From: an uncultured Actinomycetes bacterium
GTDB lineage: Bacteria > Actinomycetota > Actinomycetes > Nanopelagicales > Nanopelagicaceae
Length of the DNA stretch: 10,175 bases
NCBI GenBank assembly: GCA_903918325.1
Contig: CAIXDY010000198.1
Coordinates: 1 to 10,175, forward strand
Reading direction: 5' to 3'
Made by a program: the position numbers and the translations under genes. This document shows positions 1 through 5,871 of the stretch, in pieces. Position 1 is the first letter of the stretch, and every line of letters begins with the position of its first letter. The notes under the pieces were generated by a model. That model saw only the letters and a list, made by a program, of their open reading frames with translations, was not told the DNA's origin and ran no database searches.

Positions 1-2
1 CT

Positions 3-92
3 AAAGCAGCAATTCCTGGGGCAATGGTTTCAACAACCTTGCTCATCATTGACTCTTGGTTTGACGTAGTTACTTCTACTCCTTCGTTTTAG
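3..92 (+). CDS. Possible C-terminal end of a small integral membrane protein with a DSWFDV motif (partial)
   Basis: Frame 3 is open from the window edge to a TAG at 90-92 and encodes about 29 residues. They form a hydrophobic stretch (AMVSTTLLIIDSWFDVV) followed by a short polar tail. From memory, a D-A/S-WFDV motif after a hydrophobic helix occurs in a family of actinobacterial multi-pass membrane proteins of unknown function, and those usually continue for another helix. Here the reading stops eight residues after the motif, so the gene may be truncated or this may not be the real frame. The opposite strand has a competing short frame (ATG at 49, running off the left edge) without a well-placed ribosome binding site. 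I prefer the plus-strand reading because of the motif and because the downstream gene lies on the same strand. Confidence is low as so little is visible. Confidence 0.35.
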   Translation, partial: KAAIPGAMVSTTLLIIDSWFDVVTSTPSF

Positions 93-220
93 CTCCAAAG
101 CGGTTCATGGGTCGATAGCAAATGCCCATAGCAAAGCTGGCAAGGAGCTCGCTAGTGCTTCTCTTTGGCGCACGCCATTAATGATTTTTGAGGATGAGAA
201 CTAGCTTTTACTTAACCTCA
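93..220. other. Stretch with no supported gene
   Basis: No convincing coding region is visible here. Plus-strand frame 1 stays open from about 70 to a TAG at 202-204, but it lacks a start codon with a ribosome binding site and its translation is polar, resembling no family I recognise. It could be decayed remains of the C-terminus of the membrane protein to the left. The right-hand end leads into the promoter of the DUF1761 gene. Confidence 0.4.
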
Positions 221-234
221 TGTAAAATAGTCAA
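221..234 (+). promoter_or_regulatory. Leaderless promoter (-10 TGTAAAAT) of the DUF1761 gene
   Basis: The hexamer TAAAAT at 223-228 fits the actinobacterial TAnnnT -10 pattern and is preceded directly by TG. Exactly six bases (AGTCAA) separate it from the ATG at 235, so transcription would begin at or next to the A of the start codon. No Shine-Dalgarno sequence lies between them, which agrees with a leaderless mRNA. No good -35 hexamer is visible at 16-18 nt. The same geometry occurs at two other genes in this window. Confidence 0.6.
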
Positions 235-663
235 ATGACATTTTCAGGATTAAATCTAATTGGCGTACTTGTGGCTTTCATCGTTTCATTTACTAGCGGC
301 GGTATCTGGTTTGGCCCAAAAACTTTTTACCCAATATGGATGAAAGCTAAAGGGATTGCATCAGGAGAACTCACAACTCAGCAAAATAAGCCAGCGCTTA
401 TGTTCGGCGGAACTATCGTTGGGGTTCTTGTTCAAACGTTGACACTTGGGCTCATCGTTACGTCACTGCAACATGCTGGTTTACACATCGGCATTAGCGA
501 AGGCGCGTTCATCGGTTTCTCACTTGGTGTTGGTATCGCAATGTTCGCTTCACTGAGTCATCGACTTTTTAGCGGTGAAAACTTCAAAGTCTGGATTATC
601 GAAACTTCAAATGATGCAATTAACTTAACAATTGCTGGCGCAATAATCGCTTACTTTAATTAG
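235..663 (+). CDS. DUF1761 family small membrane protein
   Basis: This 142-residue protein is predicted to sit in the cytoplasmic membrane with about four helices: roughly residues 8-26, 55-78, 90-107 and 124-141. The first helix ends in GGIWFGP (22-28), followed by FYPIWMKAKG (31-40). The last segment has the pattern VWIIE-x3-DAINLTIAG-x3-AYF (119-141). These two signatures and the length are typical of DUF1761 (PF08570), a family without an established biochemical role. The start is supported by the -10 hexamer six bases upstream, which implies a leaderless transcript. The gene is monocistronic and converges on the membrane protein gene to the right, with only 10 nt between stop codons. The family call is firm, while the function is unknown. 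Confidence 0.85.
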   Translation: MTFSGLNLIGVLVAFIVSFTSGGIWFGPKTFYPIWMKAKGIASGELTTQQNKPALMFGGTIVGVLVQTLTLGLIVTSLQHAGLHIGISEGAFIGFSLGVGIAMFASLSHRLFSGENFKVWIIETSNDAINLTIAGAIIAYFN

Positions 664-673
664 AACTAAAGTT

Positions 674-1705
674 TTAAACCGCAGTTTTAACCGGTCTTGT
701 CGCTTCATGCAGTGTGTATGACAGCATTGCTGCAACGACAACCGGCATGATCCACCAGGCACTAACGCCAAGGGCATGGGTTGCAAAGAATCCGAGTACT
801 ACTCCTGCTGCTACTCGCCAATCATCTCCAATAATGAAGTCGTACCAAAAGAAAAGAAATCCTCCACCAAGTCGTACAAGTCGGCTGGAATCTTTGCCGG
901 GTTCGCTAAAGGTTGGAAGATTTAATGCACGCACTGGTTTACCTTGGGCTTTACGGGATTTGAGTAGGGCAACAAGTGCGAAGCAGACCAACACAACGCC
1001 AGGAATAATTCCAAGCAATGAAAGATCTGAATGAGGCCACGTAGCACCAGCACCTTCGGAGCCCCAGAAAATTCCAAAGGAGGTAAGCAGTATTCCAACA
1101 ACAAATTTCATTGTATTTTCTGGAACTTTAGACAATGGCTTATGAACGGCAAAGCCAGCAATTGCCACAATTATTACTGCTAGCGCCGCGCCCCATACCG
1201 CCAATTTAAATGCTTGCGGGTTTGAACCTTTTTGAATAATTCCAAATGTGACAACGATGAAAACAACTTCGAGACCTTCTAGTAACACGCCTTTAAAAGC
1301 CAGCGTGAATGCATACCAATCGCCAACAACAAAGTGTGAAACTTTGGCAACTTTTTCTGCCGCAGCAACTTCTTCTTTAAATATCTTCTCTTCATCGTGC
1401 AAAGCTTTAAACCCACTGGCACGTAAAATTGCTTTTCGCAGCCACTGCATTCCAAATACAAGCAGCAATCCCCCAACGGCAAGCCGCAACGTGCTCTTTG
1501 GCAATTTATCAATGCTTGGACCTAGGACAACGATTAATGCAGCAAGAACAACGAGGGCAGAAATTACTCCCTGAAAAGCCGACTTCCAATCGCGGGAATG
1601 TCCAGCTGCCAAAATAATTGTTACTGCTTCAACGGCTTCAACGGCACACGCTAGGAAAACAGATACGACTAAGGCAATATCGCTGCCGCTCAGTGAATGA
1701 AGCAT
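674..1705 (-). CDS. Polytopic membrane protein with duplicated acidic ExxE motifs (COG4280-like, putative cation transporter)
   Basis: The 343-residue protein has about eight or nine hydrophobic segments. The first two thirds are an internal duplication. EAVEAVTIILAAG (23-35) corresponds to EGLEVVFIVVTFG (143-155). Likewise the segment from LPKSTLRL through FGMQWL (about 68-89) matches VPENTMKF through FGIFWG (about 194-215). A charged, helix-prone linker lies between the halves (residues 100-122). Paired ExxE motifs in membrane helices recall FTR1 iron permeases and other two-repeat cation transporters, so metal or cation transport is a reasonable inference but is not shown. I place it with COG4280 predicted membrane proteins from memory. 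The tail (270-343) contains FIIGDDWRVAAG followed by two more hydrophobic segments and looks like an added domain. The start is set by AGGAG four bases before the ATG. It is the last gene of the probable reductase-YCII-DinB operon. Confidence 0.7.
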   Translation of the reverse strand: MLHSLSGSDIALVVSVFLACAVEAVEAVTIILAAGHSRDWKSAFQGVISALVVLAALIVVLGPSIDKLPKSTLRLAVGGLLLVFGMQWLRKAILRASGFKALHDEEKIFKEEVAAAEKVAKVSHFVVGDWYAFTLAFKGVLLEGLEVVFIVVTFGIIQKGSNPQAFKLAVWGAALAVIIVAIAGFAVHKPLSKVPENTMKFVVGILLTSFGIFWGSEGAGATWPHSDLSLLGIIPGVVLVCFALVALLKSRKAQGKPVRALNLPTFSEPGKDSSRLVRLGGGFLFFWYDFIIGDDWRVAAGVVLGFFATHALGVSAWWIMPVVVAAMLSYTLHEATRPVKTAV

Positions 1706-1709
1706 GTGT

Positions 1710-1714
1710 CTCCT
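1710..1714 (-). promoter_or_regulatory. Shine-Dalgarno site of the COG4280-like membrane protein
   Basis: On the minus strand AGGAG is followed by ACAC and then the ATG at 1705. It lies in the 21-nt gap after the DinB stop codon. Having a strong ribosome binding site and no TAnnnT hexamer six bases before the ATG, this gene is most likely translated from the longer upstream mRNA. Confidence 0.65.
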
Positions 1715-1726
1715 AAAGTTAAGAAT

Positions 1727-2224
1727 CTACTGGTTCAATGTACCCTTTTCATGCCTCTCAAACTTCCATAAATCTAAATCATCAAGGGACACTGGCTGAA
1801 ATCCTCTTGATTCCAAGGCATCGATCAATTGTGTGCGGTGCTCTGCAGCGTGATAAATCGCTTCGGCAAGAATTGTTGAACGCAAATTTTGCCAACTTTT
1901 TTCATTTTCATGAATAGTAATGTACTCATCAGGCAGGTTCGCTTGGCTGGAAATCTTTGCATCAAATTCAATTAAAAATTCCTTAAGTAAATCAAGATCC
2001 TGCATTGTTTTTGGTAATTTAATATCTCTCCACGGTGCTTGCGTTAGGCAATATACATACCAGTCTGCACCTCCAACTATGTGTTGCAAGATTCGACCAG
2101 CAGTCCACTCCGGATTAACTATAAAAGCATCCAAGGCGGAGTCCGGTAAAGTTTGAACTGACGTATAGACCATTTGATTAGCCCATGACATATGACGAAG
2201 AAGGCGGCTTGTTGTTTCTGACAT
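1727..2224 (-). CDS. DinB-fold (DinB/YfiT-like) metal-binding protein
   Basis: The 165-residue soluble protein has the DinB four-helix-bundle layout. It starts with a helix LLRHMSWANQMVYTSVQTLP (8-27), followed by W-TAGRILQHIVGGADWY (40-56) and ends with AIYHAAEHRTQLIDALESRG (122-141). His48, His125 and His129 are placed like the three metal-binding histidines of the family, so a bound divalent metal is expected. Relatives include thiol-dependent S-transferases, such as mycothiol- or bacillithiol-using enzymes, and many proteins of unknown substrate. Nothing here identifies the substrate; a mycothiol-dependent role would fit an actinobacterium but is inference. The gene has a leaderless-type promoter just upstream, 22 nt after the YCII gene, and lies 21 nt before the membrane protein gene, so it may be expressed both alone and within the operon. 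Confidence 0.85.
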   Translation of the reverse strand: MSETTSRLLRHMSWANQMVYTSVQTLPDSALDAFIVNPEWTAGRILQHIVGGADWYVYCLTQAPWRDIKLPKTMQDLDLLKEFLIEFDAKISSQANLPDEYITIHENEKSWQNLRSTILAEAIYHAAEHRTQLIDALESRGFQPVSLDDLDLWKFERHEKGTLNQ

Positions 2225-2238
2225 AGTTAAACTTTACA
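2225..2238 (-). promoter_or_regulatory. Leaderless promoter (-10 TGTAAAGT) of the DinB gene
   Basis: On the minus strand TAAAGT (2236 to 2231) is preceded directly by TG and followed by six bases (TTAACT) and then the ATG at 2224. This is the same TGTAAAnT-N6-ATG arrangement as upstream of the DUF1761 gene. No Shine-Dalgarno sequence is present. A small inverted repeat, AGGC-AA-GCCT (2238-2247), sits at the upstream edge and overlaps the YCII stop codon. The promoter would let DinB and the membrane protein be transcribed apart from the first two genes of the operon. Confidence 0.6.
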
Positions 2239-2246
2239 GGCAAGCC

Positions 2247-2573
2247 TTAACCATGTAGTGGACGCAGTTCAACTTTTCGGTTACAAGCTTTAGAACCCTC
2301 AAAAGCAAGTATCCGTGCGGCTTCAAGGTCATCAGCTTTGATTAACCAAAAACCACTGAAGGTTTCTTTGGCTTCAAACAATGGTTTACCTGTATTGATG
2401 TTGGCATCCTTGCGATTATCAATGACATTTCCATTTTCGGGTGACGACAAGCCACAAGCGAATAGAAGCTGATTATTGGCCTGCAATTTGTCATTGAAAG
2501 CATCGATTGCAACCATTTCTTCTGGCGTACCCGATCCTGATAGATCGTCGATGACGAAGATTATAAATCTCAC
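2247..2573 (-). CDS. YCII-related (DGPF domain) small protein
   Basis: The 108-residue protein matches the YCII/DGPF family. The motif GKPLFEAKETFSGFWLIKAD (62-81) is the usual DGPFAETKE-x2-GG-Y-LIEADD pattern with the first positions changed, followed by DLEAARILA and a C-terminal VELRPLHG. The fold is a ferredoxin-like alpha/beta domain. Family members are often found beside extracytoplasmic-function sigma factors or in small stress or catabolic operons, but a general activity is not established. The start is GTG rather than ATG, supported by AGAGGAG seven bases upstream. That site overlaps the TAG of the reductase gene, so the two are probably translated from one mRNA and may be translationally coupled. 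No sigma factor gene is adjacent here. Confidence 0.85.
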   Translation of the reverse strand: MRFIIFVIDDLSGSGTPEEMVAIDAFNDKLQANNQLLFACGLSSPENGNVIDNRKDANINTGKPLFEAKETFSGFWLIKADDLEAARILAFEGSKACNRKVELRPLHG

Positions 2574-2580
2574 TTTAAAA

Positions 2581-2587
2581 CTCCTCT
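2581..2587 (-). promoter_or_regulatory. Ribosome binding site AGAGGAG deciding the GTG start of the YCII gene
   Basis: On the minus strand AGAGGAG is followed by seven A/T bases and then GTG at 2573. The first bases of this site are shared with the TAG stop codon of the upstream reductase gene (2588-2586). There is no other in-frame ATG nearby, so this site fixes the start. Confidence 0.75.
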
Positions 2588-3611
2588 AGCGACCGTTCTG
2601 AATAAGGAATTCAGCGGTTTCAATAATACTTTTATCAACCGGTATAAATGACATTCCCAGCTTTGATTGAGCCTTTTTATTGCTTACACCTGTCGTATCG
2701 CCCAGCGAAGGAAGAATTGCTTTAATATCGCCATCAAATAGCGCCAAAATTCTAATAATAAAAGTTGGGGCTTTCATGGTCACAATTTTGCGCTTTGGGT
2801 ATGCCGCCTTAAGAATTTTTGCAATTTCAATAAATGAAATAGCTCGAGAGCTAGCTAGAAAACGCTCGTTCTTGCTTGCATCGACACTTAACGCCTTCAC
2901 ATGCATAGCGGCGACGTCTTTCACATCAACGATTGAAAAAGTTAAATCAGGAACCATTGGATCTTTAGCTTTCAAAATTCGCTCAATGACAGAAACTGAA
3001 GCACCAAAATTAAGATCAAGTGGAGCACCAAGTACTAGCACTGGGTTAATGGTGGTTAATTCGATTTCTGGTGCATCTGTTTTGATGTAATCCCATGCAG
3101 CTTTTTCTGCCAGAGTTTTTGATTTTGTATATGCCATTCGCCCAATTGGATGGGTAACATCTGTCCACATAGTTTCATCGAATTCAGTTTTACCCTCCGG
3201 CAAATCATTTCCATAAATTGCGGCAACTGAGGATGTCAGTACAACGCGCTTCACACCGGCTTTATGTGCAGCTTTCATGGCGCGCAATGTTCCATCAACT
3301 GCGGGTCTAATTAAATCATTCTCATCTTTTGGCGAAGCCAATGGGAAAGGAGAGGCAGTATGCATCAGTACATCTATGCCCTTTAGCGCCGCATCCCAAC
3401 CAGCATCCTTTTCTAAGTCGAGTTCAACAAAAGTTAAAACTGTTGCAAGGTCAACGCTGCTATTGAGGTGTGGCTTCACTGCCGCTCGAACTTCATCGCC
3501 TTTACTTAAATTTCGCACAGAAGCACGAACCGTATAACCCTCATTTAGAAGTTTTAGGGCAATGTGTTTACCGATATATCCGCTGGCACCTGTTAGAAGC
3601 ACTGTTGTCAT
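2586..3611 (-). CDS. NAD(P)-dependent extended-SDR reductase/epimerase (dihydroflavonol-4-reductase-like)
   Basis: This 341-residue cytosolic oxidoreductase has a Rossmann fold opened by TGASGYIG (7-14), the TGxxGxxG dinucleotide-binding motif. Arg32/Arg34 follow the second strand (VRASVRN), a placement often linked with NADPH preference. HTASPF (84-89) is characteristic of the dihydroflavonol reductase-like branch. The catalytic set is visible as VLTSSVAA (124-131, Ser127/128) and YTKSK (161-165, Tyr161 and Lys165). INPVLVLG (188-195) lies in the active-site loop. The C-terminal half (about 200-341) is the substrate domain. Bacterial members reduce assorted aldehydes or ketones, and the substrate cannot be read from sequence. 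It is the first gene of the minus-strand operon. A weak GGAAG lies ten bases before the ATG, and it is transcribed divergently from the TipAS gene. Confidence 0.88.
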   Translation of the reverse strand: MTTVLLTGASGYIGKHIALKLLNEGYTVRASVRNLSKGDEVRAAVKPHLNSSVDLATVLTFVELDLEKDAGWDAALKGIDVLMHTASPFPLASPKDENDLIRPAVDGTLRAMKAAHKAGVKRVVLTSSVAAIYGNDLPEGKTEFDETMWTDVTHPIGRMAYTKSKTLAEKAAWDYIKTDAPEIELTTINPVLVLGAPLDLNFGASVSVIERILKAKDPMVPDLTFSIVDVKDVAAMHVKALSVDASKNERFLASSRAISFIEIAKILKAAYPKRKIVTMKAPTFIIRILALFDGDIKAILPSLGDTTGVSNKKAQSKLGMSFIPVDKSIIETAEFLIQNGR

Positions 3612-3670
3612 GTCGTAGATTCTTCCATGTCAACGCCTCATTCGCATTTCTGCACAGTTATGCTTACTCA
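3612..3670. promoter_or_regulatory. Divergent promoter spacer between the reductase and TipAS genes
   Basis: These 59 nt must hold the 5' signals of two divergent genes. On the plus strand TATGCT (3659-3664) is followed by six bases and the TipAS ATG. On the minus strand a perfect TTGACA (3633 to 3628) is present, but no TAnnnT hexamer sits 16-18 nt after it, so its role as a -35 element is doubtful. A GGAAG possible ribosome binding site (3627-3622 region) precedes the reductase start. No clear palindromic operator is visible. Confidence 0.45.
3659..3670 (+). promoter_or_regulatory. Leaderless promoter (-10 TATGCT) of the TipAS-GH13 pair
   Basis: TATGCT fits TAnnnT and is separated by exactly six bases (TACTCA) from the ATG at 3671, the third case of this geometry in the window. 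There is no Shine-Dalgarno sequence before the ATG. It supports the internal ATG at 3671 as the true start rather than the longer open frame upstream, and it would drive both the TipAS gene and the overlapping glycosidase gene. Confidence 0.6.
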
Positions 3671-4036
3671 ATGAACGAGCATGAGTCAGAAGTCCGCGAA
3701 CGCTGGGGCGATACCGACGCGTACCGACAATCGCAGGTGAAAACCGCTAAATATTCAAAAGCTGACTTTGAATTAGCAAAAGTGGATCAAGAAGCTGCTA
3801 CTGAACTCTTTGTCTATGCTTTTGGTAATAGCCTCCCGATTAATTCACCTAAAGCCCAGGAAGCCGTACTAGCGCATCGGAATGCAATCACTAAATGGTT
3901 TTATGATTGCTCAATTGAAATGCAAAAGCAATTGGCAATCATGTATGTCGAGGATCCGCGCTTTAAAGAATATTACGATGGACGAGTACGCGGTTTAGCC
4001 CAGTATGTTCATGATGCAATTGCGGCCCAAAGTTAA
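3671..4036 (+). CDS. Stand-alone TipAS antibiotic-recognition domain protein
   Basis: The 121-residue protein consists almost entirely of a TipAS domain (PF07739). It begins EVRERWGDTDAYRQSQ (7-22) and continues with HRNAITKWFYDCS (69-81), LAIMYVEDPRFKEYYD (88-103) and GLAQYVHDAI (108-117). In Streptomyces TipA this globin-like domain binds thiopeptides such as thiostrepton, attached to a MerR-type DNA-binding domain. Here the MerR part and coiled coil are absent, as in the short TipAS form made by internal initiation in Streptomyces. Cys80 lies 41 residues from the C-terminus, close to the spacing of the TipA cysteine that traps thiostrepton, so it may be the same residue. The frame stays open upstream to about 3470, but that part is antisense to the reductase and not protein-like; the -10 six bases before this ATG supports the start. 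The stop overlaps the next gene's ATG (TAATG). Confidence 0.85.
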   Translation: MNEHESEVRERWGDTDAYRQSQVKTAKYSKADFELAKVDQEAATELFVYAFGNSLPINSPKAQEAVLAHRNAITKWFYDCSIEMQKQLAIMYVEDPRFKEYYDGRVRGLAQYVHDAIAAQS

Positions 4037-5868
4037 TGAAAAATAAAATTCAATCCTGCGCTCTCCCCCATCATGACGGCAGTGAACTCTATGTCAGCAA
4101 TATCGCGCCTAAAATCGGTGACACAGTAAATCTGAAGGTCCGCATTCCAAATGAATACATTTTTCAAGAAGCTTTCGTGCGGGTGTATGAAGATGCCGAG
4201 CCACGTACATACAAATTAAGTCGAGTGAAAAAGCTCAACACTGAGAGCTGGTATCAAGTTTCGATCACTATTCATAATCTTCATACCATCTATCGATTCG
4301 TTTTCATTGGTGATGGCAAGTACGAATGGCTCAATGCATATGGTTTAAGTGATCATGACGTGCATAGCAATAATGACTTTCAAATTGTGGCAATTCCGGA
4401 CAACCCAAAGTGGATTCATTCGTCGGTGTTCTATCAAATTTTCCCAGATCGCTTTGCGCGTTCGGGCACGATAAATGAAATGCCAGATTGGGCATATCCG
4501 CGTGCCTGGAATGAATTACCCCGTGGTCGCAGCAAATTTACGGGACAAGAGTTATATGGCGGCGACTTGCTAGGTGTGCAGCAGCATCTAGATCACGTGT
4601 CAGATCTTGGAGTCAATGGAATTTATTTCACTCCTATGTTTCCTTCACGTTCTAACCACCGCTATGACGCCACAAGTTTTGACCATATTGATCCAGTTCT
4701 CGGTGGAGACAAAGCTTTCCAATCTTTAATTGCAGTTGCTAAGAAGAAAAAGATTCGAATTCTGGGTGACTTAACTTCCAACCACTGCGGTAAAGGGCAC
4801 GATTGGTTAGCTAAAGCTAAAAAGAATCCACGATCTAAAGAACATGGTTATTTCTACTGGGATAAGAAAATCAAATGGGGCTACGTTGGTTGGTTCGGTT
4901 TGGAATCTTTGCCTAAGTTGAACTACTCATCACAAGCGCTTCGCCAAACTATGTATGGTGCTAAGAATTCAATCGTTAAGAAATGGTTAACGCCAAAGTT
5001 TGGGATGGCTGGTTGGCGCATCGATGTAGGCAATATGACCGGTGTTCTAGGCCCTGATAATTTCCATGCAGAAGTTGCCCAAGGAATCCGACAAGCAATG
5101 CAGGAAGTAAATCCAGATACGTGGTTGGTCGCCGAAAACGGTGATTTCAAGGCCAGTGATCTCAATGGTTTAGGTTGGCAAGGCGCCATGAATTACCAAG
5201 GATTCATGCGGCCCTTTTGGAATTGGATCAATAAGAATCCTGAGATTACTGGCGGTTTCCAAGGTCTGCCTTTTGCAATGCCAAAAATAAATGGTGCACA
5301 ACTTGTTGCATCTATTCAAGAATTCAATGCATCAGTTCCTTGGCGATCTTTGACTGCAAGTATGTTGCTGCTTGATTCGCACGACACTGCGCGTTTTAGA
5401 ACAGTAGTCCTTGGCGATAAAGCTGCACATGTGGCAGCAATGACGATGATGCTAACTTATCCGGGAGTTCCATCTATTTTTGCTGGAGACGAAATCGGGC
5501 TTGAAGGATCTTGGGGCGAAGATTCTCGACGCACAATTAACTGGGAAGATCGCTCCCAGTGGGATTACGAATTTATGGCTCAAGTGAAGAAGTTGATTGA
5601 ACTGCGCAAAACTCACGATGCCCTCATTAATGGTGGATTGCGCTGGGTAGCTGTAGAGGATGACTTCATTGCTTACCTTCGTGAATCAAAGAATGAATCA
5701 ATTCTGACGTTAGTTGCTCGACATGCAGTTTCTACGAAAATTGATATCGGCAGTTTCGGTTATAGCGTTGCAAAGACGCTCTATGGACAAGAAGCTAAAG
5801 GCGCTTCCATTACTTTCAAATCAAAAGGTGCAACTGCAGCAGTGTGGCTGCTGAAACCAACTAGCTAA
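4036..5868 (+). CDS. Intracellular GH13 alpha-glycosidase (neopullulanase / cyclomaltodextrinase / maltogenic amylase type)
   Basis: The 610-residue enzyme should hydrolyse alpha-glucosidic bonds in maltodextrins or related oligosaccharides. It has an N-terminal beta domain (about 1-120) resembling CBM34, a TIM barrel (about 130-520) and a C-terminal beta domain (about 530-610). The GH13 regions are all present: DLTSNH (245-250), GWRIDVGN (326-333) with nucleophile Asp330, VAEN (365-368) with acid/base Glu367, and LDSHDTAR (446-453) with Asp450. SLPKLN (291-296) corresponds to the MPKLN-type fifth region marking the neopullulanase group. GGDLLGVQQHLDHVSDLGVN (175-194) and NHRYDATSFDHIDP (207-220) are further family signatures. 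No signal peptide is visible, so it acts in the cytoplasm. The ATG shares its A with the TipAS stop codon and has no obvious ribosome binding site of its own, suggesting translational coupling. It ends 3 nt from the convergent ABC ATPase gene. Confidence 0.9.
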   Translation: MKNKIQSCALPHHDGSELYVSNIAPKIGDTVNLKVRIPNEYIFQEAFVRVYEDAEPRTYKLSRVKKLNTESWYQVSITIHNLHTIYRFVFIGDGKYEWLNAYGLSDHDVHSNNDFQIVAIPDNPKWIHSSVFYQIFPDRFARSGTINEMPDWAYPRAWNELPRGRSKFTGQELYGGDLLGVQQHLDHVSDLGVNGIYFTPMFPSRSNHRYDATSFDHIDPVLGGDKAFQSLIAVAKKKKIRILGDLTSNHCGKGHDWLAKAKKNPRSKEHGYFYWDKKIKWGYVGWFGLESLPKLNYSSQALRQTMYGAKNSIVKKWLTPKFGMAGWRIDVGNMTGVLGPDNFHAEVAQGIRQAMQEVNPDTWLVAENGDFKASDLNGLGWQGAMNYQGFMRPFWNWINKNPEITGGFQGLPFAMPKINGAQLVASIQEFNASVPWRSLTASMLLLDSHDTARFRTVVLGDKAAHVAAMTMMLTYPGVPSIFAGDEIGLEGSWGEDSRRTINWEDRSQWDYEFMAQVKKLIELRKTHDALINGGLRWVAVEDDFIAYLRESKNESILTLVARHAVSTKIDIGSFGYSVAKTLYGQEAKGASITFKSKGATAAVWLLKPTS

Positions 5869-5871
5869 GTT

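Noticed and set aside
2..49. Minus-strand short frame starting at ATG 47-49 and running off the left edge
   Set aside because: Its only nearby AAGGAG lies about 30 nt upstream, too far to set this start, and there is no TAnnnT hexamer six bases before it. The plus-strand frame shows a recognisable membrane motif. It cannot be fully excluded without sequence to the left.
674..699. GTTTTAA short direct repeats and AACT-AA-AGTT at the convergent junction as a terminator
   Set aside because: The repeats are direct rather than inverted and belong to the last codons of the membrane protein. The inverted element has only four pairs and a two-base loop.
714..1617. Several plus-strand open frames antisense to the COG4280-like membrane protein
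   Set aside because: Their translations are low in family-like patterns and rich in Ser, Thr, Pro and Arg, as expected for the complement of a hydrophobic coding sequence. The minus-strand gene has clear repeats and a ribosome binding site.
3628..3633. TTGACA on the minus strand as the -35 box of the reductase gene
   Set aside because: A -10 hexamer at normal spacing would fall on or after the reductase ATG, and no TAnnnT is there. The match is probably accidental.
3470..3670. Upstream extension of the TipAS reading frame by 67 codons
   Set aside because: It lies antisense to the 5' end of the well-supported reductase gene and its translation is unlike any TipAS or MerR sequence. TipAS homology begins just after the ATG at 3671, which has a -10 hexamer six bases upstream.
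5837..5853. CAGCAG-TGTGG-CTGCTG inverted repeat near the end of the GH13 gene as a terminator
   Set aside because: The stem is only six pairs, lies inside the last codons and is not followed by a U-run. It is most likely chance within an Ala-Ala-Val-Trp-Leu-Leu stretch.
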